A DNA stretch of 64,000 nt, from contig NZ_CP119391.1 in NCBI RefSeq assembly GCF_031886125.1, forward strand, positions 2,976,001 through 3,040,000. Direction: 5' to 3'. Origin of the DNA: Halomonas piscis (lineage in GTDB: Bacteria > Pseudomonadota > Gammaproteobacteria > Pseudomonadales > Halomonadaceae). Shown here piece after piece: positions 1-8,115 of this stretch; positions within the stretch are counted from its first letter, which is position 1; each line of letters starts with the position of its first letter. The position numbers and the translations under genes are program-made. The notes below the pieces were generated by a model that searched no databases, was not told the DNA's origin, and saw nothing but the letters and a program-made list of their open reading frames with translations.

Positions 1-541
1 GATCGAAGCCGGCAAGCAGCTGTACTTCCAGGTCGCCCGCACCGACGAGCGCTTTTATCTCCGCCTGCGCTGGAAGGACGCCACCCGGGACGACAGCACC
101 ACCGTGGACGCCTTTCGCGACGGCGTGGCGGTGCAGTTTGCCATCAACGGCGCGGACACCTCGTACATGATGGGCTCGGGGCCGGACAATCCGGTCAACA
201 TCTGGTACTGGCGCGCCGACCACGAAGAGCAGATCGACAACCTCGCCGCCGGCGGCTACGGCAGCACCACCACCCTGCCCGCGCAGAACGTGGAAGGGGC
301 CAGCGCCTACATCACCGAGGAAAACCGCGCCAACAGCGAATGGCATGTGGTAATGTCGCGCCCCCTCGACGTGAAAGACGACGAGCACAGCGTCGACCTT
401 GATCGCGACACCGTGCCCATGGGCTTCGCCCTGTGGCAAGGCAGCGACAACGAGCGCGACGGCAATAAGCGCGTGACCCACACCTGGATCATGCTGGATA
501 CCGGCGTTGGCGAAGACGCCGAGACATCAACAGAAGGTTAA
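1..541 (+). CDS. Type II DMSO reductase-family heme-b (gamma) subunit, EB_dh domain, 5'-truncated
   Basis: The frame is open from base 2 to a TAA at 539-541, so 179 C-terminal residues are present and the N-terminus lies off the window. The segment looks like the ethylbenzene-dehydrogenase/DMS-dehydrogenase heme-binding domain (EbdC, DdhC, SerC, ClrC). It has a beta-rich start (LYFQVARTDERFYLRLRWKD), the stretch SYMMGSGPDNPVNIWYWR at residues 54-71, and the late block MGFALWQGSDNERDGNK. In this family a Met and a Lys ligate a b-type heme that passes electrons between the periplasmic Mo catalytic/Fe-S pair and cytochromes; the Met-Met pair here is a plausible ligand. The next gene begins 13 bp after the stop, so it is probably the last structural subunit of a molybdoenzyme operon extending to the left. 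The substrate cannot be told from this part. Confidence 0.75.
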   Translation, partial: IEAGKQLYFQVARTDERFYLRLRWKDATRDDSTTVDAFRDGVAVQFAINGADTSYMMGSGPDNPVNIWYWRADHEEQIDNLAAGGYGSTTTLPAQNVEGASAYITEENRANSEWHVVMSRPLDVKDDEHSVDLDRDTVPMGFALWQGSDNERDGNKRVTHTWIMLDTGVGEDAETSTEG

Positions 542-554
542 CGAGGTAACGACG

Positions 555-1631
555 ATGTCGGTTTCCCATTTCTCGCCCGATGAGCGCGACCCTCTGGCGC
601 TGGCCCCGGCCGACTGCGGCCGCGGCCATTCCTGCCAGTTTTGCCCCCACGAGAGCACCTGCAGCCTCGACAAGCCGGCGCACGAGAAGCACCTGATCGA
701 GTCGCGCCTGGGCCAGATCGGTCAGATCCTGCTGGTCATGGCCAACAAGGGCGGCGTGGGCAAGAGCACGGTGTCGGCCAACGTCGCTGCCGGGCTCGCC
801 GCCCGGGGCTACCGCGTGGGCGTTGCCGATGCCGACATCCACGGCCCCAACCAGAGCCGCTTTTTCGGCTTTGCCGGCCAGCGCATCCGCCTGAGCCAGG
901 AAGGGCTTTCCACCCAGGCGTTTCACGCCGAGGGCATCGAGCATCCGGTCAAGGTGGGCTCGCTGGCCTTCATGATGGAAACCGACGACACCCCCATCGT
1001 CTGGCGCGACGCTTACAAGCACGACTTCATGCACCACCTGGTCGGCTCGTTTGACTGGGGGCCGCTGGACTACCTCGTCGTCGACATGCCCCCGGGCACC
1101 GGCAACGAGCTGATTACCCTGGCCGACATGCTCGAAGGCCAGGACGTTGCCGCCCTGCTCGCCACCACGCCCCAGGAAGTGGCGCTGATGGACAGCCTCA
1201 AGGCGGTGCGCTTCTGCCAGGAGCGCAGCCTGCCCCTGCTCGGCGCGGTGGAGAACATGTCCGGCGTCGTCTGCCCGCACTGCAGCGGCGAGTTTCATCT
1301 CTTCCCCCGGGCCCACCTGGCCGAAGCGCTGGCCGAACACGACATTGAATCGCTTGCGCAGATTCCGCTGTCGCCGGCGCTGGCCAGCGGCTCGGATAGC
1401 GGCCGCCCCGTCGTCATCGACGCCCCGGAAAGTCCCGAGGCCAAAGCGTTTGCGCCGGTGATCGACGCCTGCGTCGAACACGCCCGGGCGATGTTTGCCG
1501 AGGCCGCCGTGGCTTCCCTTGATACCCTGGAACAGGGCGCCGGCAGCGACTTCGACGCCGCCATTGCCGACCTGCCCCGGGACCAGCAGGACGAGCTGCG
1601 CGGCCAGCTGGCCGATCTGCTGCGGCAGTAA
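555..1631 (+). CDS. Nbp35/Mrp-type P-loop NTPase, Fe-S cluster carrier
   Basis: This is a 358-residue protein. ATG 555 was chosen over the in-frame ATG at 507 because GAGGT lies 8 bp upstream and the earlier start would run back into the preceding gene. Walker A is KGGVGKST at residues 65-72, with the MinD/Mrp deviant architecture and a DMPPGTG switch. The N-terminus carries C21-x5-C27-x2-C30-x5-C36, whose CX2CX5C part matches the N-terminal 4Fe-4S motif of eukaryotic Nbp35. ENMSGVVCPHC (C240, C243) is the conserved cluster-bridging CxxC of Mrp/ApbC proteins. These proteins bind and deliver 4Fe-4S clusters in the cytoplasm. Its place right behind a molybdoenzyme heme subunit suggests a dedicated Fe-S maturation factor for that enzyme (inference). 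It is probably not the housekeeping Mrp, which usually lacks the four-Cys N-terminus. Confidence 0.85.
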   Translation: MSVSHFSPDERDPLALAPADCGRGHSCQFCPHESTCSLDKPAHEKHLIESRLGQIGQILLVMANKGGVGKSTVSANVAAGLAARGYRVGVADADIHGPNQSRFFGFAGQRIRLSQEGLSTQAFHAEGIEHPVKVGSLAFMMETDDTPIVWRDAYKHDFMHHLVGSFDWGPLDYLVVDMPPGTGNELITLADMLEGQDVAALLATTPQEVALMDSLKAVRFCQERSLPLLGAVENMSGVVCPHCSGEFHLFPRAHLAEALAEHDIESLAQIPLSPALASGSDSGRPVVIDAPESPEAKAFAPVIDACVEHARAMFAEAAVASLDTLEQGAGSDFDAAIADLPRDQQDELRGQLADLLRQ

Positions 1632-1660
1632 CCCTCTTTGCTCTTCGCCAGGACGCTTTC

Positions 1661-3562
1661 ATGACCCAGACAGCCAATCCGGATCGCCGTCGCTTCTTTC
1701 GCCAGCTGCTCGACGGCGCCAACCCCAACGCTCCCCAGCGCGCGGCCTGGCACCGCGTGCCCGAAGTCGGCGCCGGCGACGGCGACGTGCTGTGGTCCGG
1801 CTGGGCCGGCGACGGCGAGGTCTTCGTCGTCGGCGACGAAGCCATGGTGCTGCACTTCGACGGCCAGACCGACGCACACGGTCGACTGTGGAAGCCCATG
1901 GCAACCCCCGGCAATCTGCCGCTCCACGATATCTGGGGGCTATCCCGGGACAGCCTCTTCGCCGTGGGCTGGATGGGCTGCATTCTGCACTTTGACGGCA
2001 CCCGCTGGACGCAGCAGCGCGGCGGCGTCATCGACGACGAGAGCCAGGCTTTTACCCCCTGCGCAGAAAACACGCCGCTTTTTGCCATCGACGGCAACGC
2101 CAATGGCCAGGCCTGGGCGGTGGGCGACGACGGCATGATCCTGCACTACGACGGCGACGCCTGGCAGCGGGAAAAAAGCCCCACCTATATCAACCTGCGC
2201 GCCGTCGCCTGTACCCCGAACGGCAGCGTCTACGCTGCCGGCGGCGAAGGCACCGTCCTCCACCGCCCGCCAGGCGGCGGCTGGGAAGCGCTGGACTGCC
2301 CGCTGGGCTCCGGCTTTCAGACCCTGCTGGTGGTCGACGACGACACTCTGCTCCTCGGCGGCGGGCGCTACTTCATCGACCAGGGCGGCTTTCGCGGCGA
2401 GCTGGTGAGTTACGCAGGCGGCCGTTTCGAGGCCGTCGAGGTCGACACGCCGATGCCGCGGCTGCGCTCGCTGCGGCCGTACAAGGACGGCGTGCTGATC
2501 GTCGGCGACCGCGGCTATCTGTTCTACCTGCGCGATTATCTGACCGGAGCCCGTTTTGCCACCCGCAAGCCGCGGCTCTATCAGCTGGAGAGCAACTGCC
2601 ACCACGATCTGATGGATATCGTGGCGCTCTCCACCGGCGAGGCGCTGGTGGTCGGCGACTTCGGCACCATCATGACCGCCGCGCCGGACTTCATCGACGC
2701 CCTCGCCCCGGCGGTGAGCGCCGAGGCCCGCAAGCCCCGCTGGGAGGCCATGGACTCGCCCACCGACCGCCAGCTGTGGAACCTCTGGGAAACGCCCCAG
2801 GGCGTGTGCTACGCCTGCGGCGAAGCGGGCACGGTGCTGCGCCTGGCCGGGAACGGTGCGCAGTGGGAGCAGCTTCCCGCGCCCACCGAGCTCAACCTGC
2901 ACTGCGTGTGGGACGCAGGCCGTGGCGGGCTCTACGCCGCCGGCCAGTTCGGGCGCATTTTCCGCTTCGACGGCCATGACTGGCAGCTGCACTTTGATCT
3001 GCACCTGGACGTCACCATTCTCTCCATGTGGGGCACCCGCCCGGACTCGATCTTCGCCGTAGGCGACGAAGGCCTGGTGCTGCACTTCGACGGCCTGGGC
3101 TGGAAGCGCCTGCCCAGCGGCACCGCCTCGGCGCTTTACCATCTTTGGGGCATGGACGACGAGCACCTGCTCGCCGTGGGCGATTTTGGCCTGGTGCTGC
3201 GCTACAACGGCCGCGACTGGACCGACTTCGCCGCCGGCACGGAGAACTTCCTCTACGGCGTCTGGGGCGACGCCCTGGACAATATCTACGCCGTAGGGCT
3301 CTCCGGCACCCTGGCCCACTTCAACGGCCAGCGCTGGAACCTTTTGCCCATCCGCGTGCGCGACGACCTGTTATCGATTTCCGGCTCCGCCGCCGCCGGC
3401 GTCTACGCCGTGGGCACCCACGGCTGCGCGGTACGCCTGGAAGGCGGCCAGTGGCAAAGCGAGCCCACCGGCACCGAGCGCGGCCTGCGCTCGGTGATCG
3501 CCACCCGGGGCGGCGCCGTCTACGCCGTGGGCGACCAGGGCATTATTTTACGCCGGCGCTGA
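1661..3562 (+). CDS. Beta-propeller protein with about 14 AVGxxG repeats
   Basis: This is a 633-residue protein built almost wholly from ~40-residue repeats of the form (L/I)(F/Y)AVGxxGxxLHFDGxxW. Examples are LFAVGWMGCILHFDG, AWAVGDDGMILHYDG, SIFAVGDEGLVLHFDG, HLLAVGDFGLVLRYNG and a final VYAVGDQGIILRR. About 14 copies are visible, enough for two seven-bladed propellers. The pattern resembles Ycf48/YVTN/BNR-type repeats. The N-terminus has no convincing signal peptide: it begins MTQTANPDRRRFFRQLLDGA, where RRRFFRQLL is reminiscent of a twin-arginine region but the following sequence is not hydrophobic. It starts 29 bp after the NTPase gene and ends at an intrinsic terminator, so it is the last gene of the operon. 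The role is unknown; a scaffold or cofactor-assembly platform for the neighbouring molybdoenzyme is an inference. Confidence 0.8.
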   Translation: MTQTANPDRRRFFRQLLDGANPNAPQRAAWHRVPEVGAGDGDVLWSGWAGDGEVFVVGDEAMVLHFDGQTDAHGRLWKPMATPGNLPLHDIWGLSRDSLFAVGWMGCILHFDGTRWTQQRGGVIDDESQAFTPCAENTPLFAIDGNANGQAWAVGDDGMILHYDGDAWQREKSPTYINLRAVACTPNGSVYAAGGEGTVLHRPPGGGWEALDCPLGSGFQTLLVVDDDTLLLGGGRYFIDQGGFRGELVSYAGGRFEAVEVDTPMPRLRSLRPYKDGVLIVGDRGYLFYLRDYLTGARFATRKPRLYQLESNCHHDLMDIVALSTGEALVVGDFGTIMTAAPDFIDALAPAVSAEARKPRWEAMDSPTDRQLWNLWETPQGVCYACGEAGTVLRLAGNGAQWEQLPAPTELNLHCVWDAGRGGLYAAGQFGRIFRFDGHDWQLHFDLHLDVTILSMWGTRPDSIFAVGDEGLVLHFDGLGWKRLPSGTASALYHLWGMDDEHLLAVGDFGLVLRYNGRDWTDFAAGTENFLYGVWGDALDNIYAVGLSGTLAHFNGQRWNLLPIRVRDDLLSISGSAAAGVYAVGTHGCAVRLEGGQWQSEPTGTERGLRSVIATRGGAVYAVGDQGIILRRR

Positions 3563-3615
3563 TCGCTCGGCGCGCCGCTTTTTACGGCACGATAGATAAT
3601 ACGGATGGGTAAACG

Positions 3616-3642
3616 GCAGCCCCTTGCAGGGGCTGCTTTTTT
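3616..3642 (+). terminator. Rho-independent terminator of the propeller operon
   Basis: GCAGCCCC and GGGGCTGC form an 8-bp stem with a short TTGCA loop, followed by a T6 run. It lies 54 bp after the propeller stop codon. Confidence 0.85.
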
Positions 3643-3689
3643 GTATGAGCGCTTCATAGGATGACTTGGTGTGAGCCCACAAGCGCTCG

Positions 3690-4160
3690 TCAGATAACGC
3701 CGGCCTCTAAACTTGCCGCCATCAATAGCCCCAACTCTTCACACTGTTCGACAAAGTCTTTTTGAAACTCGCCCCGGCAAATCAGAGGCTCCTGCACCAG
3801 CTTCCAGCTCATTCCCTGAGTAATACTCTCAATCGCTCGCCTTGTGCCGGTGCCATCGTGGCCGGCCCGAACATAAAACGCGAACGGCATCCCCTCGTTT
3901 TTCTCCAGGCACGGGTAATAACAGCGGTCAAATACGTCCTTCATTAAACCGGCCATATAGCCAAGATTTTCCGTGGTGCCCAAGATAACGGCATCGGCGT
4001 TGTTGATGTCGTCGGGCTGAGTATCAAGCGGTGCCAACGACCGCACGGCGACGTTGTCGATGTCGGCATCCGACGCGCCGCTGGTAATGGCGCGGGACAG
4101 CCTCTGCGTATTGGGAGACGGCGCGTGCGTAATAATCAGAAGCGTTTTTCTTTCCGGCAT
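3690..4160 (-). CDS. Flavodoxin-like NAD(P)H/FMN-dependent reductase
   Basis: This 156-residue protein has the flavodoxin fold layout. An N-terminal strand ends in THAPSPNTQRLS (phosphate-binding loop for FMN), a middle motif ILGTTENLGYMAGLMKDVFDR resembles the isoalloxazine-binding loop of WrbA/NAD(P)H:quinone reductase-type proteins, and a third loop follows at VRAGHDGTG. The start at 4160 (MPERKTLL) is preceded by GGAG at a 7-base gap; the longer frame from 4193 has no such site. It probably reduces quinones, metal ions or disulfides with FMN in the cytoplasm, but the substrate is unknown. It stands alone and is divergent from the nhaC gene. Nothing else was noted in the 253-bp gap between them. 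Confidence 0.75.
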   Translation of the reverse strand: MPERKTLLIITHAPSPNTQRLSRAITSGASDADIDNVAVRSLAPLDTQPDDINNADAVILGTTENLGYMAGLMKDVFDRCYYPCLEKNEGMPFAFYVRAGHDGTGTRRAIESITQGMSWKLVQEPLICRGEFQKDFVEQCEELGLLMAASLEAGVI

Positions 4161-4413
4161 GAGGGCTCCGAACCGATTGAGGGCGACTGCCATTGCGAGA
4201 GCGGACTGCCGCAGGCCTTATAGCGTCCTCCGACCTCTTCACGGTACCAGACCCGGCATTTTCTTGAACGGCTATTCCAGGCCGGATACCGTCACCCGGC
4301 CCGCCCTGGCCACTACGCCCACTAAAGTAGCAGGCAAGCGAATTGTTCATCCCGACAGGGCTGACTAGGATCAATAGACAGACAGCAAAAAAACAACGCC
4401 CAGGAGGCCGGCC

Positions 4414-5940
4414 GTGGACGCTTTCATCTCGCTATTGCCCCCGCTTTTTGCGGTAGCGCTTGCCCTCGCGACCCGGCGAGTCAACATCTCGCTGTTTGTG
4501 AGCATCTGGATAGGCGGCTGGATCCTGACGGGCAACCCGATTACGGGCATCGCCCAGACCTTCGACTGGTTCGCCGCGGTCATGACCGATGAGTGGAACG
4601 CCCGCTTTCTGGTGCTCGTCTCTCTGCTCGGGGCCGGGGCCGCCTTCATGCACCGCACGGGCGGCTCCCAGGCGCTGGCCCAGTGGCTGTCCGGGAAAAT
4701 CTCCACCTCCCGGGGCTCTCTGCTGCTGACCTGGGCGCTCGGCGTGCTGATCTTCTTCAACGACTACGTCAACTCGGTCATCGTCGGCAACGCCTCGCGC
4801 GAACTGACCGCCAAGCAGAACGTCTCCCGGGAAAAGCTCGCCTGGGTCATGGACGCCACCTCCGCCCCCATGGCAACCATCGGCCCCGTTTCGGACTGGA
4901 TCGGCTACCAGGTCTCCCTGATTGCCGGCGCTTTCGCCGTCATCAGCCTGACCGACGAAAAGCCCTACTGGGTATTTTTGCAGTCCATCCCCTGGAACTT
5001 CTATTCCCTGCTGTGCCTGATCTCCGTTCCCATGATCATCCTGATGGGCGACTTCGCCTCCATGCGCAAAGCGGAGGTGCGAGCCGGCGAAACGGGCGAG
5101 CTGATAGCGCCCGGAGACACGCCGCTTTCCAGCGTGGAAGACGACCTGGGGGAAGTCCCTGAAGGACGCGGCAGCGTGTGGAACTTCCTCGTGCCGCTGG
5201 TGGTGCTGATCGGTTTCGGCTGCTGGGCGCTCTGGTATACCGGCGGCGGCAGCGAAGGCAAGCCGCTGATGGACGCCATTGCCGATACCGACGTCAGCGT
5301 CGCGCTGAGCTGGGCGGCCTTTGCCATGGTGGCGGTGGGCATGGCCATGGCCCTGCTGCAGAAACAGACCCTGGAAGACTGCGAGAAAACTCTGCTGGCA
5401 GGTTTCAGAACGATGCTGCCCGCTCTGGTGATCATGGTGCTGGCCTGGTCAATCGGCACGGTCACCGACGATCTGGAGACCGGGGATTACGTCATCGAGG
5501 CGACCCGCGAGTGGCTGTCGCCCAACCTGCTTCCGCTGCTGATCTTTCTCATCGCCATGGTCATTTCCTTTTCCACCGGCAGCTCCTGGGGCGCCATGGC
5601 GATTCTGACGCCCATCGGCGTTCCCCTGGCCTTCAACATCGGCGACATGACGCTGGTCAGCATGGCCATCGGAGCTATCTTTTCGGGCTCCATCTTTGGC
5701 GACCACTGCTCGCCCATTTCCGACACCACGGTGATGGCGTCCATCTTCTCAGGCTCAGACCACGTGGCCCACGTGCGCACGCAGATCCCCTATGCCGCGG
5801 TACCGGCGGCGGTAAGCGCTCTGCTTTACGTGGGCTCTATCGTCGTCGCGTCGCCCTACCTGCTGCTGCTGATTGGGGTGGTAATCCAGGGCCTGCTGAT
5901 CAAGTTTCTGGCTTCCCGGAAAACGCCGAAAACGTCATGA
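4414..5940 (+). CDS. nhaC: NhaC-family Na+/H+ antiporter
   Basis: This is a 508-residue, strongly hydrophobic protein with about 11-12 predicted membrane segments, the usual size for NhaC-type antiporters. Characteristic motifs are SAPMATIGPVSDWIGYQ near the middle and GDHCSPISDTTVMAS in the C-terminal half, both typical of the NhaC/MleN family. The start is GTG at 4414, with a strong AGGAGG centred 9 bp upstream. Members exchange Na+ for H+ (some exchange malate and lactate) across the inner membrane. In a halophile this would serve Na+ export and pH homeostasis. It is monocistronic and is followed by a terminator. Confidence 0.88.
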   Translation: MDAFISLLPPLFAVALALATRRVNISLFVSIWIGGWILTGNPITGIAQTFDWFAAVMTDEWNARFLVLVSLLGAGAAFMHRTGGSQALAQWLSGKISTSRGSLLLTWALGVLIFFNDYVNSVIVGNASRELTAKQNVSREKLAWVMDATSAPMATIGPVSDWIGYQVSLIAGAFAVISLTDEKPYWVFLQSIPWNFYSLLCLISVPMIILMGDFASMRKAEVRAGETGELIAPGDTPLSSVEDDLGEVPEGRGSVWNFLVPLVVLIGFGCWALWYTGGGSEGKPLMDAIADTDVSVALSWAAFAMVAVGMAMALLQKQTLEDCEKTLLAGFRTMLPALVIMVLAWSIGTVTDDLETGDYVIEATREWLSPNLLPLLIFLIAMVISFSTGSSWGAMAILTPIGVPLAFNIGDMTLVSMAIGAIFSGSIFGDHCSPISDTTVMASIFSGSDHVAHVRTQIPYAAVPAAVSALLYVGSIVVASPYLLLLIGVVIQGLLIKFLASRKTPKTS

Positions 5941-6012
5941 CCCGGCGACCCCGCAAAGGCTTGCCTAACAAAGCCTCCCAGCCTCTTTGATGGCTGGTTT
6001 GATGGATAAACG

Positions 6013-6039
6013 GCAGCTCCTTTGGGAGCTGCTTTTTTT
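6013..6039 (+). terminator. Rho-independent terminator after nhaC
   Basis: GCAGCTCC, a 4-base loop and GGAGCTGC are followed by T7. The hairpin is very similar to the one after the propeller gene. Confidence 0.85.
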
Positions 6040-6053
6040 ATTGGCAAGCACTA

Positions 6054-6882
6054 GGGGGCGTTAACAATTAGGCCAGCCATATGGCGGCTGACACGAGGCA
6101 GAGGAGTGACTGGTAGTTTCTTGCCAGTCGCTCATAGCGTGTAGATAACCGCCGGAACTTCTTGATTTTCTGAAAGAACCTCTCCACCAGATTGCGATCT
6201 TGGTAACAGTGCCAGTCTACTTCAATGCGCGCCAAACGATTCTTTTTCGGAGGAATCACCGGCTCGGCACCTGCGGCCTGAATCATGTCCCGCAGAGCAG
6301 TGGAGTCATACCCCTTGTCGCCCAGCACCGCTTGCGGGGAAAAACCTTCCAGTAGAGCGGGAGCAGCACCATACTCCGACGCCTGGCCCGGTGTGAGAAC
6401 CAATCGTACTGGGTTACCTAACGCATCGACTGCGGCATGAATTTTGGTGCTCAATCCGCCTCGAGATTTGCCCATGGCTTCGACGTCTTGCGTGTTTTTT
6501 TTGACGCTCCATGCTGGTGCACCCTGACGATGCTACCGTCGATCATCAGCTGCTCTAGATCGGGATCGTCGGCTACTGTGTCAAAAATACGCTGCCAAAC
6601 GCCCTTTCGTGACCAACGGTTATACCGCATGTAGACGGTGTGCCAGCGCCCAAAAGATTCGGGAAGATCACGCCACGGGGCGCCGGTCCGAGCGATCCAG
6701 AGCACGGCTTCCACGAACAGGCGATTGTCCTTGGCAGTTACCCCACAGTCTGAGGCTTTGCCGGGGAGCAGGTGCTCGATTCGCTCCCACTGATCATCGC
6801 GTAACTTCAACCGACTCATGGCCCACCAAAATCTATGAATACTAAATCAGTTTAAACGAAACTAATGATTGTTAACACACCC
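6054..6882 (-). mobile_element. IS5-family element (IS427-like group), copy 1
   Basis: This is an 829-bp element. The left end reads GGGGGCGTTAACAATTA and the right end, read inward, GGGTGTGTTAACAATCA (14 of 17 identical). TA dinucleotides flank both ends (6052-6053 and 6883-6884), as expected for the 2-bp duplication of this group. The right-hand TA is shared with the next element. The single transposase is split over two overlapping frames. Confidence 0.88.
6068..6819 (-). CDS. IS5-family DDE transposase expressed by -1 frameshift (OrfA/OrfB)
   Basis: OrfA (6819 to 6451, 122 aa) holds the N-terminal DUF4096-like region with TGAPWRDLPESFGRW and the first catalytic Asp at MIDGS. OrfB (6475 to 6068, 135 aa) holds GKSRGGLSTKIH, the second Asp in LGDKGYDS, and the Glu in RNLVERFFQKIK. 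The frames overlap, and OrfB is -1 relative to OrfA. An A8 run on the coding strand (6495-6502) inside OrfA gives a slippery A-AAA-AAA site. Slipping back one base there yields KKNTQDVEAMGKSRGG, the usual continuous sequence of the family. Programmed -1 frameshifting is known for this IS5 subgroup, so the gene is probably functional rather than broken. Confidence 0.85.
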
Positions 6883-6884
6883 TA

Positions 6885-7741
6885 GGGCCTGTTGACGTTT
6901 CATGGCAGGGGTATTGGCAGGATAGGGGCAAGCTCGCAGAATAAAGGTTCCCACACCAACAAACTGCAAGCCTGCCATGCCCCGACAAATGCTCACGGAT
7001 GAACACTGGTCGAAGCTGAAACCTATCCTGCTTCAACAAGGTATTTATGACAAGGCCGACTTGCGTACCACGATAGAAGGCATCCTTTATCGGATGCGCA
7101 CCGGCTGCCCGTGGCGGGACCTACCGGAGACGTTTGGCCCCTGGAACACGGTCTACAAGCGTTTTAACGCCTGGTCAGCGAGTGGAAAGCTGATGAGGCT
7201 TTTCAGCTCTCTGGTGGAGGAGCCTGATGTTGAGTGGCTGTTCATTGATGGCTCCTACGTCAAGGCCCACCAGGACAGCACCGGAGCTGCCACGGAAGAC
7301 GCAGAAGCCATTGGCAAAAGTCGTGCAGGCAATACCAGCAAGATCCACTTGACCGTAGATGCCTATGGGCTACCGATCACCTTCAGAATAACCGGGGGTG
7401 AGGTGCACGACAGCACGGAAGCCCGGGCATTGATTGACGATTTGCCAGCGGGTGATGCATTGGTGGCTGACAAGGGCTATGACAGCGAGCGTATCCGTGA
7501 ACAGATCGAAGCCAAGGGCATGGCTGCCGTCATTCCACGCAAACGCAACTCAAAGAAAGGAAATGCCAATCTGGACAGAGGCTTATATCGCTATCGGCAT
7601 CTGGTTGAGAATGCCTTTGCTCGATTGAAGCCGTATCGCGCCATCGCAACGCGTTACGACAAGCTCAAGCGAAACTACGAAAGCATGGTGGCCTTGGCCT
7701 GCGGCTTTTTATGGCTGCCCATGTGAAACGTCAACACGCCC
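6885..7741 (+). mobile_element. IS5-family element, copy 2, abutting copy 1
   Basis: This is an 857-bp element. The left end GGGCCTGTTGACGTTTCATG matches the inverted right end GGGCGTGTTGACGTTTCACA over most of its length. TA flanks each side (6883-6884 and 7742-7743). It is a different IS5 type from copy 1, because the ends and the transposase differ. Confidence 0.88.
6977..7726 (+). CDS. IS5-family transposase, intact
   Basis: This is a 249-residue single-frame DDE transposase. CPWRDLPETFGPWNTVYKRF leads into the first Asp at LFIDGSYVKAHQ. IGKSRAGNTSKIHLTVDAYG follows, then the second Asp in VADKGYDS and the Glu in HLVENAFARLK, with the C-terminal arm RYDKLKRNYESMVALA. The stop lies 15 bp inside the right inverted repeat. 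All catalytic positions are present, so it should be active. Confidence 0.92.
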   Translation: MPRQMLTDEHWSKLKPILLQQGIYDKADLRTTIEGILYRMRTGCPWRDLPETFGPWNTVYKRFNAWSASGKLMRLFSSLVEEPDVEWLFIDGSYVKAHQDSTGAATEDAEAIGKSRAGNTSKIHLTVDAYGLPITFRITGGEVHDSTEARALIDDLPAGDALVADKGYDSERIREQIEAKGMAAVIPRKRNSKKGNANLDRGLYRYRHLVENAFARLKPYRAIATRYDKLKRNYESMVALACGFLWLPM

Positions 7742-7743
7742 TA

Positions 7744-8115
7744 ACAGGCGAGCATTGACAGGCACCGCCTTAAAAGAACGACAGCCATATTAAGATGCAA
7801 GCTACATACTTCTTTCACCCTTATAAAGGGCGTTTTAAAAGCATCTTTTTAACAACGAATAAACTTGCCGAATTGGTTAAAACGTCAAAAATAAAAAGCT
7901 CTCTTTTTTGACTCACATCAACCAAAGTCCAATTGAAATGCCACCGCTGTTGTCACTAGTGTCGCCCACCTTTAGCGTAAAAGAATATAATAATGAATAG
8001 ACAGTGCAAGGAAACTTGATGACCCACTGGTCGGGCGCTTGAGCATAACCGATCCCCAAGCGGGATACTGCGTGAGTCATGCGCATCACCATTGCGGCAA
8101 CCATGGGAGCAAGCC
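7744..8115 (+). promoter_or_regulatory. AT-rich upstream region of the tor operon with FNR/Anr-type box
   Basis: The 372 bp between the IS pair and the cytochrome gene contain no convincing gene and are clearly more AT-rich than the surroundings. At 7908-7921 lies TTGACTCACATCAA, which matches the FNR/Anr consensus TTGAT-N4-ATCAA at 9 of 10 defined positions. That fits anaerobic induction of TMAO respiration. No clear TorR-type decamer repeats were seen. A good -10 at the expected distance was not obvious, and the box would leave a ~160-nt leader. Confidence 0.6.

Noticed and set aside
1940..3319. A 459-codon minus-strand frame opposite the propeller gene
   Set aside because: It repeats in step with the propeller repeats on the other strand, so it is a shadow.
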